Assembly: GCA_036387415.1 (NCBI GenBank)
Contig: DASVTU010000022.1
Coordinates: forward strand, 1-64,000
Origin: DASVTU01 sp036387415
Lineage (GTDB): Bacteria; Acidobacteriota; Blastocatellia; Pyrinomonadales; Pyrinomonadaceae
DNA: 64,000 nt
Direction: 5' to 3'
Positions 7,726 through 16,662 of the stretch are shown piece after piece. The notes beneath the pieces were generated by a model. The model was not told the DNA's origin. It did no database searches and was given only the letters and a program-made list of their open reading frames with translations. A program made the translations under genes and the position numbers. The first letter of the stretch is position 1, and each line of letters begins with the position of its first letter.

Positions 7726-10700
7726 TTACGGGCCGAACCTCCTCCGGTACTCGTCCGAAGAGATGAAGGCTTTCACCATCTCCGCGTTGATGTAGTTGCC
7801 GCCGAACTCGTTGAGCTTCGAGAGCCAGAAGTTGTAGCCGTCGAAGTTCGTGTCCGGCGTCTCGTTGGGCGCGCGCCGCAGGTAGCCGAGGTATTGCATC
7901 AGCACGAACGCCTTCGTGAACTGACGGCGCCGGAATTCACGGTTCTCGGCGACGGCGCGGAGCACCTGCGCCCGCGTGCCGGCGCCCGTGGCGAGGTCGG
8001 CGACCAGCCGGTCGCGCTCGGCCTGTGTGAGCGACCCGCCCGCGGTCGGGTTCAGCGGGTCGCCGGTGTTGGCGTTGAGCGCGTCCACGAACTGAGCGGC
8101 CGTCAACGTCTGCGGGTAGGCGGTGAGGAACTGCGTGCGCTGGACGAAGCCGTCAAGGAACGCCTGCCGGTTCGCCTCAAGCCTGTTCTCCCAGCCCGTT
8201 GCGCCCACCACCACGCCCTCGCCTATCGCGCTCGTGTCGGTCAGGAACGTCCTCGGCGCCAGCCGCTCGCCCGAGTTGAAGGCTGCCTTGTGGAGGAGGA
8301 AGGCGAGGAAGCCCGTCTCCTGAAACTCTATCGAGAGGAAGAAGGCGGCCGAGACGTTGACGCGCTTGACCTCGCGGCAGGCGGCGTCGGCGCCGCACTG
8401 GTCTATCTCGCCCGTCCAGAACCGGAGGCCGGAGTCGTCCGCGTCGCGGTTGAGGAAGTCGCGGTAGTGCTGGCGGACGAAGAAGGAGGTGTCGTCCGCG
8501 GGGTTCAACTGACCCGCCGCGGCGTCGTTGTCGAGGACTCTGACGAGCGACCCGGACGGCGTGCCCAGCGCCGCGCCCCCGGTCGGGGCGCTCAGGACGA
8601 CCTGTAGAAACTCGTCGCCCTCGACGTAGGCGTCGTCGGCGACGAAGACGCCGAAGGTCTTCGTCGTCTCGCCGGCGGCGAAGCGCAGCGTCCCGAGGGC
8701 CGGCGTGTAGTCGCGCCGGTCGGAGGCGACGCCGCTGCCGCTGAGGGTAAAGGTCGAGTAGCCGACGGCCGCGGGCGACGAGGAGTCGCCCGAGCGCGTC
8801 ACGGTCACCGCGACGACGCCCGCGCCCTCGGACGCCTTGAACTCGCGCGCGTTGAACTGCACGGTCGGCGGCCCCGCCGTCGTGTCGTTGTCTTTGATGA
8901 CGCAGGCGCCCCGCGCGCGCGCGATGGCCGTGTTGGAGGGCGACGAGAGGAGCAGCGCGAAAGTCTTGTCCGTCTCGACGATGGTGTCGCCGTAGACGGC
9001 GACCGAGACGGCGGTCGAGGTGACGGCCGGGGCTATCTGGAAGATGCTGTTGAGCGGCGAGTAGTCTTCGACGGAGTCGGCCGTGCCGTCGGCCGTGCGG
9101 GCGTTGAAGCTGACGGCGCGGTCGGTCAGCCCCGTGCGCGTGACCGTGAAGGTGGCGAGTCTGGTGCCGCCGTCGCCCTCCGTGACGGTGACGTCGTCCA
9201 CGGCGATGCTCGGCAGCGGGTCGTCGTTCACAATCGTCATCGTCGCCACCGAGGGGCTCCCGACCGAGCCGGTGCCGCCGGCGGTGTTGAGGATGAGGTT
9301 CACCGTCTCGTCGCGCTCGTTGACGTCGTCGTTGACGACCGTCATCGTCAACGTCTTGACCGTCTCGCCCTCTTCAAAGGTCAGGGTGCCGGAAGGCAGC
9401 GTGAAGTCGCTGCCGGGGCTGGGCGTGTTCCCCGTCGCCGCGAAGTTGACGGTCGCGGTGCCGGCGCTCCCGTTGACGCGGTTGACGGTGATGGTGGCGG
9501 TGCCCGCGTTCTCGCTCACGCTGTAGCTGCCGGCGCTGAACTGGAGCGCGCCGCCGCTGGCGACGACGAGGTCGAAGGTCTGCGTGGCCGAGGGGGCGAC
9601 CCCGTTGCTCGCGGTGACGGAGATGTTGGCGTAGGTGCCCGGGGACGAAGTCGTGCCCGCGAGGAGGCCCGCCGGGGTCAGGAACATGCCCGGCGGCAGC
9701 GCGCCCCCGGTGTGGGCGAAGGTCGGCGCGGGGGAGCCCGACGCCTGGAAGGTGTGCGAGTAGGGACGGCCGGCGATGGCGCGCGCGGGGGCCGCGCTGG
9801 TGAACTGCGGCGGCGCGTCGTCGTCGAGGATGTTGAGCGTGGCGGCGGGGATGGCCCCGGCGGTCGCGCCCCCCGAGAGCGAGAGCTGTAGCTGTAGCGT
9901 CTCGTCGGGCTCGTCGAGCAGGTCGTTCACGATGGGGAGTTGAATCGTCTTGTCCGCCGCGTCGCCGTCCGCCCATGTCGCAAAGAGGTCGCCTTGCACC
10001 CGCTTGATGTCAGGTTCGAGGGCGGTAAAACTCCCGGCGGCGACGACCTTGCCGTCGGGCTGGACGCGGGCGGAGTAGACGGTATCCGACTCCGCGAAGG
10101 CGGAGGCGAAGGACGTGTCCAGGCTGCCGTCCGTGTTCAGTCGGGCGAGGCGGCGGCGGACGGTCCCCCCGACGACTCCGAACCCGCCGCCGATAATCAG
10201 CTTCCCGTCCGGCTGCAAGTCCATCGTGACCGGCGTCGAGTCCAGGCTCGTCCCCGGGTCGAAGGAGGTGTCGAGGCTGCCGTCGGCGTTCAAGAGGGCG
10301 ACCCGCCCCCGTGGAACGCCCTGGACGTTGGAGAAGTGGCCGCCGACGAACACCTTGCCGTCGGGCCTGAGCGCCACCGCGAGGGTGGTGCCGCTCGTCG
10401 GCGACTGGCCGCCGTAAAAGTCGAGGTCGAGGCTGCCGTCCGTGTTGTAACGATGGAGGTCGTTCGTGTTGAAGCCGCCGGCGATGACCTTGCCGTCCGG
10501 CTGCACGGCCATCGCGTAGACGTTGCTGCGCGAAGGCGGGTTGAAACCGGGGTCGAGCGTGCCGTCCGGGTTGAGGCGCGCGAGGTGGCTGCGCGCGACG
10601 CCGTTGATGTTGTTGAAGTAGCCGCCGACGTAGACCTTCCCGCCCGGCGCCGCCGCGACCACGTAGACCGAGTCGTCGGAGGTCAGCCCCGGCGCCGCGT

Positions 10701-11256
10701 TGAAGGAGGGGTCAACGGTGCCGTCCGGGTTGAGCCGCAGGACGCGGCCGCGCGCCTCTTCGTTGGCGGCCGTGAAGCCGCCGCCGATGAGGATTTTGCC
10801 GTCGGGCAGCACCGCCACCGAGCTCACGTGGCCGTTTAAAGTCGGGGTGGTGAAGGCCGGGTCGGGGATGCCGCTGGTCAACAACCTCCGGACGGTGCGC
10901 ACCTGCCCGATGAGGATTTTGCCGTCGGGCTGGAGCGCCAGAGAGTCCTGAAAGGTTAAGTCTACGGTAGCGTGGCGGGTGAAGGTGGTGTCCACCTCGC
11001 CCGGTCTGAGCAGGTAGTCGGCCGCGCCCGCAGTCCCGCCCGCGAACGTGACTCTGGCCGCGACCTTACCGTCCGTCCCGCCCGTGCGCGTGAGCGTGAG
11101 CGAGGCGTTGCCCGCGCCCTCGCCGACGTCGTAGGTGAGATTCGTGAAGGAGAGCGTCCCGGGGCCGCCGGCCGCCGCGACAACCGCCGTGATGAAAAGG
11201 GCGAGCGCGGGGGCGAGCGCCGACACTAACGTTCGCGTTTGGGGGATGCGCGACAT
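7726..11256 (-). CDS. Large surface protein: Calx-beta, delta-60 propeller, Ig-like and DUF4214 domains
   Basis: An 1176-aa exported protein. After a signal peptide (1-29) comes the first half of a Calx-beta domain (34-88), then seven repeats of the delta-60/DUF5122 type, each with a QPDGK core and LARLNxDGSLDTSF tail (about 100-420). The second half of the same Calx-beta domain follows (424-480, ending in TLNILDDD). Next are a putative Ig-like domain (482-567), three whole Calx-beta domains (568-680, 681-791, 797-911) and a C-terminal DUF4214 region (about 920-1174) with FVRQHYRDFLNRDADDSG. Calx-beta domains bind calcium and DUF4214 is common in large secreted proteins; adhesion or matrix function is inferred. 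The start is set by GAGGAG eight bases before the ATG. Confidence 0.92.
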   Translation of the reverse strand: MSRIPQTRTLVSALAPALALFITAVVAAAGGPGTLSFTNLTYDVGEGAGNASLTLTRTGGTDGKVAARVTFAGGTAGAADYLLRPGEVDTTFTRHATVDLTFQDSLALQPDGKILIGQVRTVRRLLTSGIPDPAFTTPTLNGHVSSVAVLPDGKILIGGGFTAANEEARGRVLRLNPDGTVDPSFNAAPGLTSDDSVYVVAAAPGGKVYVGGYFNNINGVARSHLARLNPDGTLDPGFNPPSRSNVYAMAVQPDGKVIAGGFNTNDLHRYNTDGSLDLDFYGGQSPTSGTTLAVALRPDGKVFVGGHFSNVQGVPRGRVALLNADGSLDTSFDPGTSLDSTPVTMDLQPDGKLIIGGGFGVVGGTVRRRLARLNTDGSLDTSFASAFAESDTVYSARVQPDGKVVAAGSFTALEPDIKRVQGDLFATWADGDAADKTIQLPIVNDLLDEPDETLQLQLSLSGGATAGAIPAATLNILDDDAPPQFTSAAPARAIAGRPYSHTFQASGSPAPTFAHTGGALPPGMFLTPAGLLAGTTSSPGTYANISVTASNGVAPSATQTFDLVVASGGALQFSAGSYSVSENAGTATITVNRVNGSAGTATVNFAATGNTPSPGSDFTLPSGTLTFEEGETVKTLTMTVVNDDVNERDETVNLILNTAGGTGSVGSPSVATMTIVNDDPLPSIAVDDVTVTEGDGGTRLATFTVTRTGLTDRAVSFNARTADGTADSVEDYSPLNSIFQIAPAVTSTAVSVAVYGDTIVETDKTFALLLSSPSNTAIARARGACVIKDNDTTAGPPTVQFNAREFKASEGAGVVAVTVTRSGDSSSPAAVGYSTFTLSGSGVASDRRDYTPALGTLRFAAGETTKTFGVFVADDAYVEGDEFLQVVLSAPTGGAALGTPSGSLVRVLDNDAAAGQLNPADDTSFFVRQHYRDFLNRDADDSGLRFWTGEIDQCGADAACREVKRVNVSAAFFLSIEFQETGFLAFLLHKAAFNSGERLAPRTFLTDTSAIGEGVVVGATGWENRLEANRQAFLDGFVQRTQFLTAYPQTLTAAQFVDALNANTGDPLNPTAGGSLTQAERDRLVADLATGAGTRAQVLRAVAENREFRRRQFTKAFVLMQYLGYLRRAPNETPDTNFDGYNFWLSKLNEFGGNYINAEMVKAFISSDEYRRRFGP

Positions 11257-11589
11257 TCGTCTACTCCTCGGGAATCGAAATTCAGGGGCAAGACCTGCGG
11301 CTGCGTCGGGCGGCGAAAGAAAGGTGGTTCCGCGCGGGCGTGGCGGAGGTCTTCGCGCCCCGCCACTCGGCCGCCGTCGAATGTTAAAGGTGAAAGTGGA
11401 TTACGTCTGCGACCCTTGTCACGCGCCGCACGGGGAGGTGGGCCTGAGCAATCTCGCCAAGAGCGGGAGGGATTATAAGGGCAAAGTGGTCGAAGTCAAG
11501 ACAACGTCAGTTTATTTAAAGTCTCATGAAAGAGAACGTCAGGAGTCCGATAAAGCCCCCCATCTGTCTCTGCGGCAGTGGAATCCACC
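11257..11589. other. Intergenic region, 333 bp
   Basis: Upstream region of the 1176-aa surface protein and downstream region of the TauE-like gene (both leftward). A weak rightward frame (11382-11605, starting MLKVKVDYVCDPCH) has no ribosome-binding site and overlaps the TauE gene end, so it is not called. No hairpin with a T tract was seen. Confidence 0.4.
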
Positions 11590-12345
11590 TCACGCCAACC
11601 CCTGATAGATCAACTGTAGCCCGGTCAGGAGCAGACAACTTTGGGAGATTCTGTAGAACCACTCGTGGTTCACACGGTTCTGCATCCACAGGCCGAGCCA
11701 CACGCCGGCGGGGGCCAGCGGCGACAGAACCAGACTGGTCAGCAGGTTGGACGAAGACAACTGCCCGAGCCACGCGTAGGGCAGCAGCTTGACGGCGTTA
11801 ACTATCATGAAGAACAGGTTGACGGTCGCCACGAAGGTCACCTTATCCAAACGCTGCGGCAGCATGTAGACCATCACGGGCGGCCCACCCGCGTGCGCGA
11901 CGAAGCTGGTAAACCCGGACACGCCGGACCAGAAACTCCCCTTGACCGCCGACCTGCCGCCCGGCTCCTGCCTCTTTGCGAAACCGAACCAACTGTTAAG
12001 AGTAAACAGCACGGCGATGGCGCCGAGCATGATGCGGATGCTGTCCTCCTTAAACATGCCGAAGGTGAGCGCCCCGGCCGCGATGCCTACCAGCGCCCCC
12101 GGAATCATGATTCTGAGGTTGGGCGCGTCCCATTTCTTGTAGTAGACGCGAAACCCGACCAAGTCCATCAGGCAGAGAACCGGCAACAGTATCGCCGCGG
12201 CCTGCGGCGGGGAGATGACGAGCGCCATCAAGGGGACGCCCAGGCCGCCGACGGCGCTGCCGAAGCCCCCCTTTGAGATACCGCTGAGCAGGACTGCCGG
12301 GACGGCTACGAGATAAAAGAGGGGGTCGTTGATGAGCATCAGCAC
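11590..12345 (-). CDS. TauE/SafE family membrane permease
   Basis: A 251-aa protein with about eight hydrophobic helices (for example FYLVAVPAVLLSGISKGG, then VGGLGVPLMALVISPPQAAA). The GISKGGFG segment near the N-terminus and AHAGGPPVMVYMLP in the second half are typical of TauE/SafE anion permeases, which export sulfite, sulfoacetate or related small organic anions. The exact substrate is unknown. The GTG at 12345 directly abuts the TGA of the upstream hydrolase gene, implying translational coupling; an ATG at 12339 is an alternative start. With the hydrolase it forms a two-gene operon facing a TetR regulator, which suggests inducible export of a hydrolase substrate or product. Confidence 0.88.
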   Translation of the reverse strand: MLMLINDPLFYLVAVPAVLLSGISKGGFGSAVGGLGVPLMALVISPPQAAAILLPVLCLMDLVGFRVYYKKWDAPNLRIMIPGALVGIAAGALTFGMFKEDSIRIMLGAIAVLFTLNSWFGFAKRQEPGGRSAVKGSFWSGVSGFTSFVAHAGGPPVMVYMLPQRLDKVTFVATVNLFFMIVNAVKLLPYAWLGQLSSSNLLTSLVLSPLAPAGVWLGLWMQNRVNHEWFYRISQSCLLLTGLQLIYQGLA

Positions 12346-13428
12346 TCACTTCGCCAGCGGGCGCACCCACGCCAGCAGCTCGTCAAGGAATACGCCGGGC
12401 AGCGCGAGCAAGGCGGCGTGCCCCTCGCCCTTGAGCACGACCAGTTCCTTCGTCGGCGCCTCCACGGATGAGAAGTATTCCGCCGCCGGCGCCGCCGGCG
12501 ACTGAAGGTCTGCGTCGCCCTGTAGGACGAAGAACGGCACCTCAAACTTCGTCCCCAGCCGGCGCGCGTCGTAATTCATCAGCTCCGCGAAGAGCCTTTC
12601 TGACGAGAAGCCGAAGGCGTCGAAGAGCGTGTAGGCGTCCTTCAGCGAGTAGCCCGGCGCGGTCAGCGCCGCGGCGAAGACGTTCGGCAGGCTCCGGCCG
12701 GAGGCGGACGGCGGCGAGTGCTTCACCGCGAGCCGCCCCTTGACCATCCACGTCTTGAAGTCCCTGTAAGGCGGCCGGCCGATGCCTTCGAGGGCCCTGA
12801 CCGCCTTTTCGTCACCCGCCGCCCGCACCCGCTCCAGTAGCAGTTCGTAAGAGACCTCCTCGTTGCGCGGCATGTCAACTATCTGCCCGGTGCCGACGTA
12901 AGCGTAAAACAACTCCGGCCGCCGCACGACCATGTTCACCCCGAGAATCGTGCCCCACGAGTGTGCCAGCAGAATCACTCTCTCTTTACCGAGGCGCCTG
13001 CGAACGAGCTCGGCCACCTCTATCCCGTCACGACTCAACCGGTCGATGGTCAACTCGCCGCCGCCGGCCTTGCCACAGCGCCCGAATGTACGGCCGGCGC
13101 CGCGCTGGTCCCACTGGACGACGGTGAAATGCCGCTCCCACGAGCGGAACAGACCCGTGAAAGGGATGTATGAAAAGCCGGGGCCGCCGTGGAGGATGAG
13201 GACGACGGGGTTGTCGCGGCTCTCGCCCCGAATCTGAAGCCACTGTTCGACGCCGCCGACCCTTGCGAAGAAGCCTTCATTGACCCCGCCGGGCGTGCCG
13301 ACGGCGAGCGCCCGAGCGTTACGGTGCTGGCGGTAAGCGCGGTAGACGAGCGCCCCGGCCAGCGCCGACGCCATCAGCCCGAAGGCCACAAGGCCGCCCT
13401 TCCAAGCGAGGCCGAGGACAAATCTCAT
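12346..13428 (-). CDS. Alpha/beta hydrolase, proline-iminopeptidase-like, membrane-anchored
   Basis: A 360-aa protein beginning MRFVLGLAWKGG with one N-terminal hydrophobic segment (about 8-30) that could be a membrane anchor or uncleaved signal. The hydrolase core shows the oxyanion motif HGGPGFSY, DQRGAGRTFG, and the nucleophile elbow AHSWGTIL (Ser), followed by QGDADLQSP (probable Asp) and KGEGHAAL (His). HGGPG plus DQRG is the signature of the S33 prolyl aminopeptidase subgroup, though many relatives hydrolyse esters. The ATG at 13428 has GGAG ten bases upstream. It is first in the operon with the TauE permease, and its promoter must overlap the AT-rich operator shared with the divergent TetR gene. 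Confidence 0.9.
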   Translation of the reverse strand: MRFVLGLAWKGGLVAFGLMASALAGALVYRAYRQHRNARALAVGTPGGVNEGFFARVGGVEQWLQIRGESRDNPVVLILHGGPGFSYIPFTGLFRSWERHFTVVQWDQRGAGRTFGRCGKAGGGELTIDRLSRDGIEVAELVRRRLGKERVILLAHSWGTILGVNMVVRRPELFYAYVGTGQIVDMPRNEEVSYELLLERVRAAGDEKAVRALEGIGRPPYRDFKTWMVKGRLAVKHSPPSASGRSLPNVFAAALTAPGYSLKDAYTLFDAFGFSSERLFAELMNYDARRLGTKFEVPFFVLQGDADLQSPAAPAAEYFSSVEAPTKELVVLKGEGHAALLALPGVFLDELLAWVRPLAK

Positions 13429-13531
13429 CGCGTGTTTCTCCGGCAACGTGCGGCCCGATGTAGAGAATTTTTGCCCGCCCCGTCGGGGGCGCCCGCAAGG
13501 GATGCGGGGACTGACCATAGCAGCCAGCCTC

Positions 13532-13573
13532 ATAAAATACAAGCCGGTATTTTATACGGCGCCGTATTTTATA
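13532..13573. promoter_or_regulatory. AT-rich operator repeats between tetR-like gene and hydrolase operon
   Basis: ATAAAATAC (13532-13540) and GTATTTTAT (13547-13555) form a perfect 9-bp inverted repeat with a 6-base spacer. A third copy of GTATTTTATA lies at 13564-13573, and ATACGGCGCCGTAT (13554-13567) is itself palindromic. The block lies 27 bases before the TetR start, between divergent genes, as expected for an autoregulated TetR operator overlapping the promoters. Confidence 0.7.
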
Positions 13574-13599
13574 TGGTTCCGGCCTCTTATATTTTTGGT

Positions 13600-14262
13600 A
13601 TGATGGCGGCCATGCCCCAAACGAAGGGAGCCCGCCGCGCGGGGGCGACGAAAGGCGACAAGAGGGAGCGTACCCGGGCGCGTTTAATCGCCGCCGCGGT
13701 CGAGGTCGTCGGCGAGAAGGGATTCGAGCGCACCTCGCTCGAAGCAGTGGCGCGCCGGGCCGGCATGACCCGGGGCGCCATCTACGGCAACTTCAAGGAT
13801 AAGGAGGAGCTGTTCCTGGCCGTCGCCGAGACGCGTTGGGAGCCCATCGCCCCGCCCCTCAGGCAGGGCGCCACGCTCAGAGAGCAGATGCGCACGCTGG
13901 GCAAGGCGGTCGCCTCGGCGGCCGAAGAGCGTAAGACGCGCGCGGTCGGCGCTCTCTCGTTTCAACTCTACGCCCTCACGCACGAGGAGATGCGGGCGCG
14001 GCTGGAGCGGGCGAACGCGGAGATTTATCTCTGGGCCGAGGGAGAGCTGAAGAAGTACGTCGCCGCGGGCGAGTTCCCCGTGCCGCCGGCGCAATTCGTC
14101 CGCGTGCTGCACGCGCTGACGGAAGGGCTCCTGGCACTCCATTTCCTGACGCCGGGCTTAATCACGGAAGAGGTCATCCTCGCCGCATTCGAGGCCCTCG
14201 CGCCCCGCAAATCTCACAAGCCTAAGAAGCCGGCAGTGAGTCGGCCGAAGAAAGCGGGCTGA
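13600..14262 (+). CDS. TetR family transcriptional regulator
   Basis: A 220-aa regulator. The N-terminal TetR helix-turn-helix spans about residues 22-75 (RLIAAAVEVVGEKGFERTS, then AVARRAGMTRGAIYGNFKDK), with the classic YGNF ending of the recognition helix. The C-terminal helical ligand domain is divergent, and the tail is rich in Lys and Pro. Three in-frame ATGs (13600, 13603, 13612) are possible and none has a clear ribosome-binding site. Its position opposite the hydrolase-TauE operon, with a palindromic AT-rich operator between, makes it the probable repressor of that operon and of itself. Confidence 0.93.
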   Translation: MMAAMPQTKGARRAGATKGDKRERTRARLIAAAVEVVGEKGFERTSLEAVARRAGMTRGAIYGNFKDKEELFLAVAETRWEPIAPPLRQGATLREQMRTLGKAVASAAEERKTRAVGALSFQLYALTHEEMRARLERANAEIYLWAEGELKKYVAAGEFPVPPAQFVRVLHALTEGLLALHFLTPGLITEEVILAAFEALAPRKSHKPKKPAVSRPKKAG

Positions 14263-14371
14263 CAGTTCTGTTCTTAACCCTTTCCTAATCACCGCAAAAG
14301 TCTTCGCTGACGGCGGACGGAATAGTTGTTATAGGACGCGGGCGGTTTTGGCGGCAATGGCGTGCCCCGAC

Positions 14372-14947
14372 TCAGGAGCCGGGCGAGTTAACTGCTGTAC
14401 TGAACGTCAACTTGTAGTCGGCATCGCCCGGCAGGAGGCCGTCGAGGCGTACGACCTTGACCGAGGGGCCGACCTCGTCGGCGCGCACGTAGGCGAGCGC
14501 GCCGGGCTGGAGGAAAACGAAGTTGATGACGCGGGAAGTGCTGTCCATGAGGCGGGGCTCTTCCGGCAACTCGCCCGTGAACCTGGCGCGGAGGAAGTGC
14601 GCGCGGAAGTCCTGTTCGCGCATGTCGTAGACGATGCGCAGCACGGCGTCTCGCTCCGGCCGGGGCGCGTCGCGCATGACCAGGGTGACGCGCCGGCCGT
14701 TCGGCCAGTGAGTGCGCTCGCCCAGGAAGTACTGGCGCAGCTCGGCGAAGGAGATGTTTTCGACCGGGTTCGACCTGTTGACGATGATGGCGAGGCTGTC
14801 GTGCGGCGCCGTCGCGTCCCGACCGGCGGACGTGCGCCGCCCCTTCCCCGAGAAGCGGGCGTCGGCCCGCGCCGGCCCCGCGGTCGGGCCGTACGCGGCG
14901 GCGGTTAAGACCGCTGCCGCCGCGATGAGTCTCAGCATCAACGCCAT
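14372..14947 (-). CDS. Exported PstS-like (phosphate-type) substrate-binding domain protein
   Basis: A 191-aa protein with a signal peptide (MALMLRLIAAAAVLTAAAYG). The mature part contains LAIIVNRSNPVENISFAELR, then LRQYFLGERTHWPNGRRVTL, which match the first lobe of PstS-like periplasmic binding proteins; these have an F(x)GK.xxW.DG turn, here FLGERTHWPNG. It is about half the length of a full phosphate-binding protein, like the short stand-alone members found in many proteobacteria and acidobacteria. AAGGGGG lies upstream of the ATG. The gene follows the porin-like gene by 17 bases, so the two are probably one operon. A phosphate or other oxyanion ligand is inferred only from the family. 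Confidence 0.8.
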   Translation of the reverse strand: MALMLRLIAAAAVLTAAAYGPTAGPARADARFSGKGRRTSAGRDATAPHDSLAIIVNRSNPVENISFAELRQYFLGERTHWPNGRRVTLVMRDAPRPERDAVLRIVYDMREQDFRAHFLRARFTGELPEEPRLMDSTSRVINFVFLQPGALAYVRADEVGPSVKVVRLDGLLPGDADYKLTFSTAVNSPGS

Positions 14948-14964
14948 TAAGCCCGCCCCCTTGC

Positions 14965-16662
14965 TCAGAACGTGAATGCGAATTGTAGGGTCAGTTCGTC
15001 GTGGGCGTCCGTGCGGCGGCGGAGCGTCCTGTCGAACTGCATCTTGAAGGCCGCGAACTCGGATACGTCGTAGCGCAGGCCGAGCGAGGGGCCGTGGCGG
15101 CGTCCGACCTCCAGCGGCCGAAAGACGGGGTCGCCGTCGGGCGCGTTGACGTACTGGTAGCGGAAGTAGGGACGCGCGTCGCCGAAGCGGCGCGCGAACT
15201 GCGTGTAGAAGCCGGGCGTGTAGAAGACCCTCGCGCCCGTCGCGTGGCGTATGAGCACGCCCTCGTTCAGCAACTCGCTGCGCGAGGTGCGGCGGACGAG
15301 GTGGGCCGCCATGATGGTCTCGCCGACCCGCGGCGCGCCCTCGGGCGTCCGCCTGTCCCTGTAGACCGAGAAGCCGGCCTGAAAACCCGGCAGCCGCGGC
15401 GGGCGCGCGAGCAGCGCGAGGTTGAAAGCCTTGCCGTTGTTCTCGTCCACAGCGGTCGCCACGCTCCTGTTGCTGGGGGCGTTGACCGAGCGGCCGTTCC
15501 CCAGCTCCGCGACGTAACGGAGGCCGAAGGGCGCCGAAGGGATGCGGCCGCTGACGGAGACGCCGACGTTGTGAAGCGGGAGGATGCCGCCCCTGTTCTC
15601 GAAGGCGAAGAGGTAAGGGCGTGTGGCGGCGGTCTGAAACCAGGAGCCGTGGTGGTAGGCCGTGTTGTAGTAGCCGATGGCCGTGTGGTCGCGCCCGACG
15701 CCGAGCGTGAAGTAGTCGCGGGGCGCGTAGCGCAGGAGCAGGCGGTGCGCGCTGAAGGTGAAAGAGTTGTCCTCCTCGGCTTCGAGAATCAGCTCGCCGA
15801 GCACGCTCAAATTCTCCGACAGGCGCGACGTGATGAACAGGTCGAGCTGGCCGAGGCTGAAGGAGGTCGTGCGCCCCTTCTGGCTTGAGGCGCGCAGGTT
15901 CACGTCGGCGTACCCCTGAATCTGCAAGCGGGGCGTGCCGGTCGGGAGACTCTCCGCGCGGCCGCCGTGGGCGTGCTCGTCGTCCCCCACGGGGCCGCGC
16001 GCCGAACCCGTCTGTTGAGCCTGTGCTGCCGCCGCCTCAGGGGCGTAGACGGCCGCGCCCGCGTCGGACGGCGCGACCGCCCTGTCCGATTCCGCCGCGG
16101 CGCCCGGCCGCCTCGCCTCCAACTCCCTGACGCGCGCCTCCAGCTCCTCCACGCGCTTGAGCACCTGCTTCAGCCTCTCGTCCTCCTGCCCCGCCTGAGA
16201 AGGCTTCGCCGGCGTGAAGAGGATGTCGAGGCGGTTGAAGTTCTGTTCGGCGCGCGCCTCCGCGCCGGCCTCAAGGCGGAAGGTCAGGAGCAGGTCGCCT
16301 CCGACTTGCTCAATCAGGGCCGCGGCGAGGCCGCGCCCGCCCGGAGCGTGCCGTGTCATCTCGGGCTCGGCGGCCTCCGCCCGCGGAATCAGCACGCAGA
16401 AGTCCTCGCCCCGGCGGTAGGCCGAGTAATCCGAGAGCGGGGCGTCGGAGGTGACGGTGACGCGCGTGCCGTCGCGCGTGTCGGCGGAGCGCAGGGGGGC
16501 GATGCGTCTCGCACGCTCGCGCGCGGCTAGGGCGCGGGCGGCGTATCGGGGCGGCGCGGACGGCGGCACCGCCGTCTGCGCGCCCGCCTTCGGCGCATGG
16601 GCTTCCATGATGAGGAGCAGAAGGAGCGACGGGAGGACGTAGGCCGCGGGGTATCTTTTCAT
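14965..16662 (-). CDS. Outer-membrane porin-like beta-barrel with coiled coil
   Basis: A 565-aa protein. A signal peptide (MKRYPAAYVLPSLLLLLIME) is followed by a beta-rich domain (RVTVTSDAPLSDYSAYRRGE, then DLLLTFRLEAGAEARAEQNF) reminiscent of AMIN-type domains. A short coiled coil (DERLKQVLKRVEELEARVRE) and a low-complexity linker come next, then a beta-barrel of about 310 residues ending LTLQFAFTF with the terminal Phe of outer-membrane proteins. The coiled coil may trimerise the barrel or reach the peptidoglycan, as in OprO/OprP-like or S-layer-homology porins; that is inference. The open frame extends upstream of 16662 without a signal sequence, so the ATG before MKRYP is chosen. The PstS-like gene follows in the same operon. 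Confidence 0.82.
   Translation of the reverse strand: MKRYPAAYVLPSLLLLLIMEAHAPKAGAQTAVPPSAPPRYAARALAARERARRIAPLRSADTRDGTRVTVTSDAPLSDYSAYRRGEDFCVLIPRAEAAEPEMTRHAPGGRGLAAALIEQVGGDLLLTFRLEAGAEARAEQNFNRLDILFTPAKPSQAGQEDERLKQVLKRVEELEARVRELEARRPGAAAESDRAVAPSDAGAAVYAPEAAAAQAQQTGSARGPVGDDEHAHGGRAESLPTGTPRLQIQGYADVNLRASSQKGRTTSFSLGQLDLFITSRLSENLSVLGELILEAEEDNSFTFSAHRLLLRYAPRDYFTLGVGRDHTAIGYYNTAYHHGSWFQTAATRPYLFAFENRGGILPLHNVGVSVSGRIPSAPFGLRYVAELGNGRSVNAPSNRSVATAVDENNGKAFNLALLARPPRLPGFQAGFSVYRDRRTPEGAPRVGETIMAAHLVRRTSRSELLNEGVLIRHATGARVFYTPGFYTQFARRFGDARPYFRYQYVNAPDGDPVFRPLEVGRRHGPSLGLRYDVSEFAAFKMQFDRTLRRRTDAHDELTLQFAFTF

Noticed and set aside
11382..11605. Possible small CxxC protein on the plus strand (MLKVKVDYVCDPCH)
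   Set aside because: No ribosome-binding site; it overlaps the end of the TauE gene, and composition past the first 45 codons is not protein-like.
13189..13599. Long N-terminal extension of the TetR frame
   Set aside because: The upstream part overlaps the hydrolase gene on the other strand and the operator, and lacks a start with a ribosome-binding site; the TetR fold begins after 13600.
14265..14371. Terminator between the TetR and PstS-like genes
   Set aside because: No stem longer than a few base pairs could be formed by eye.
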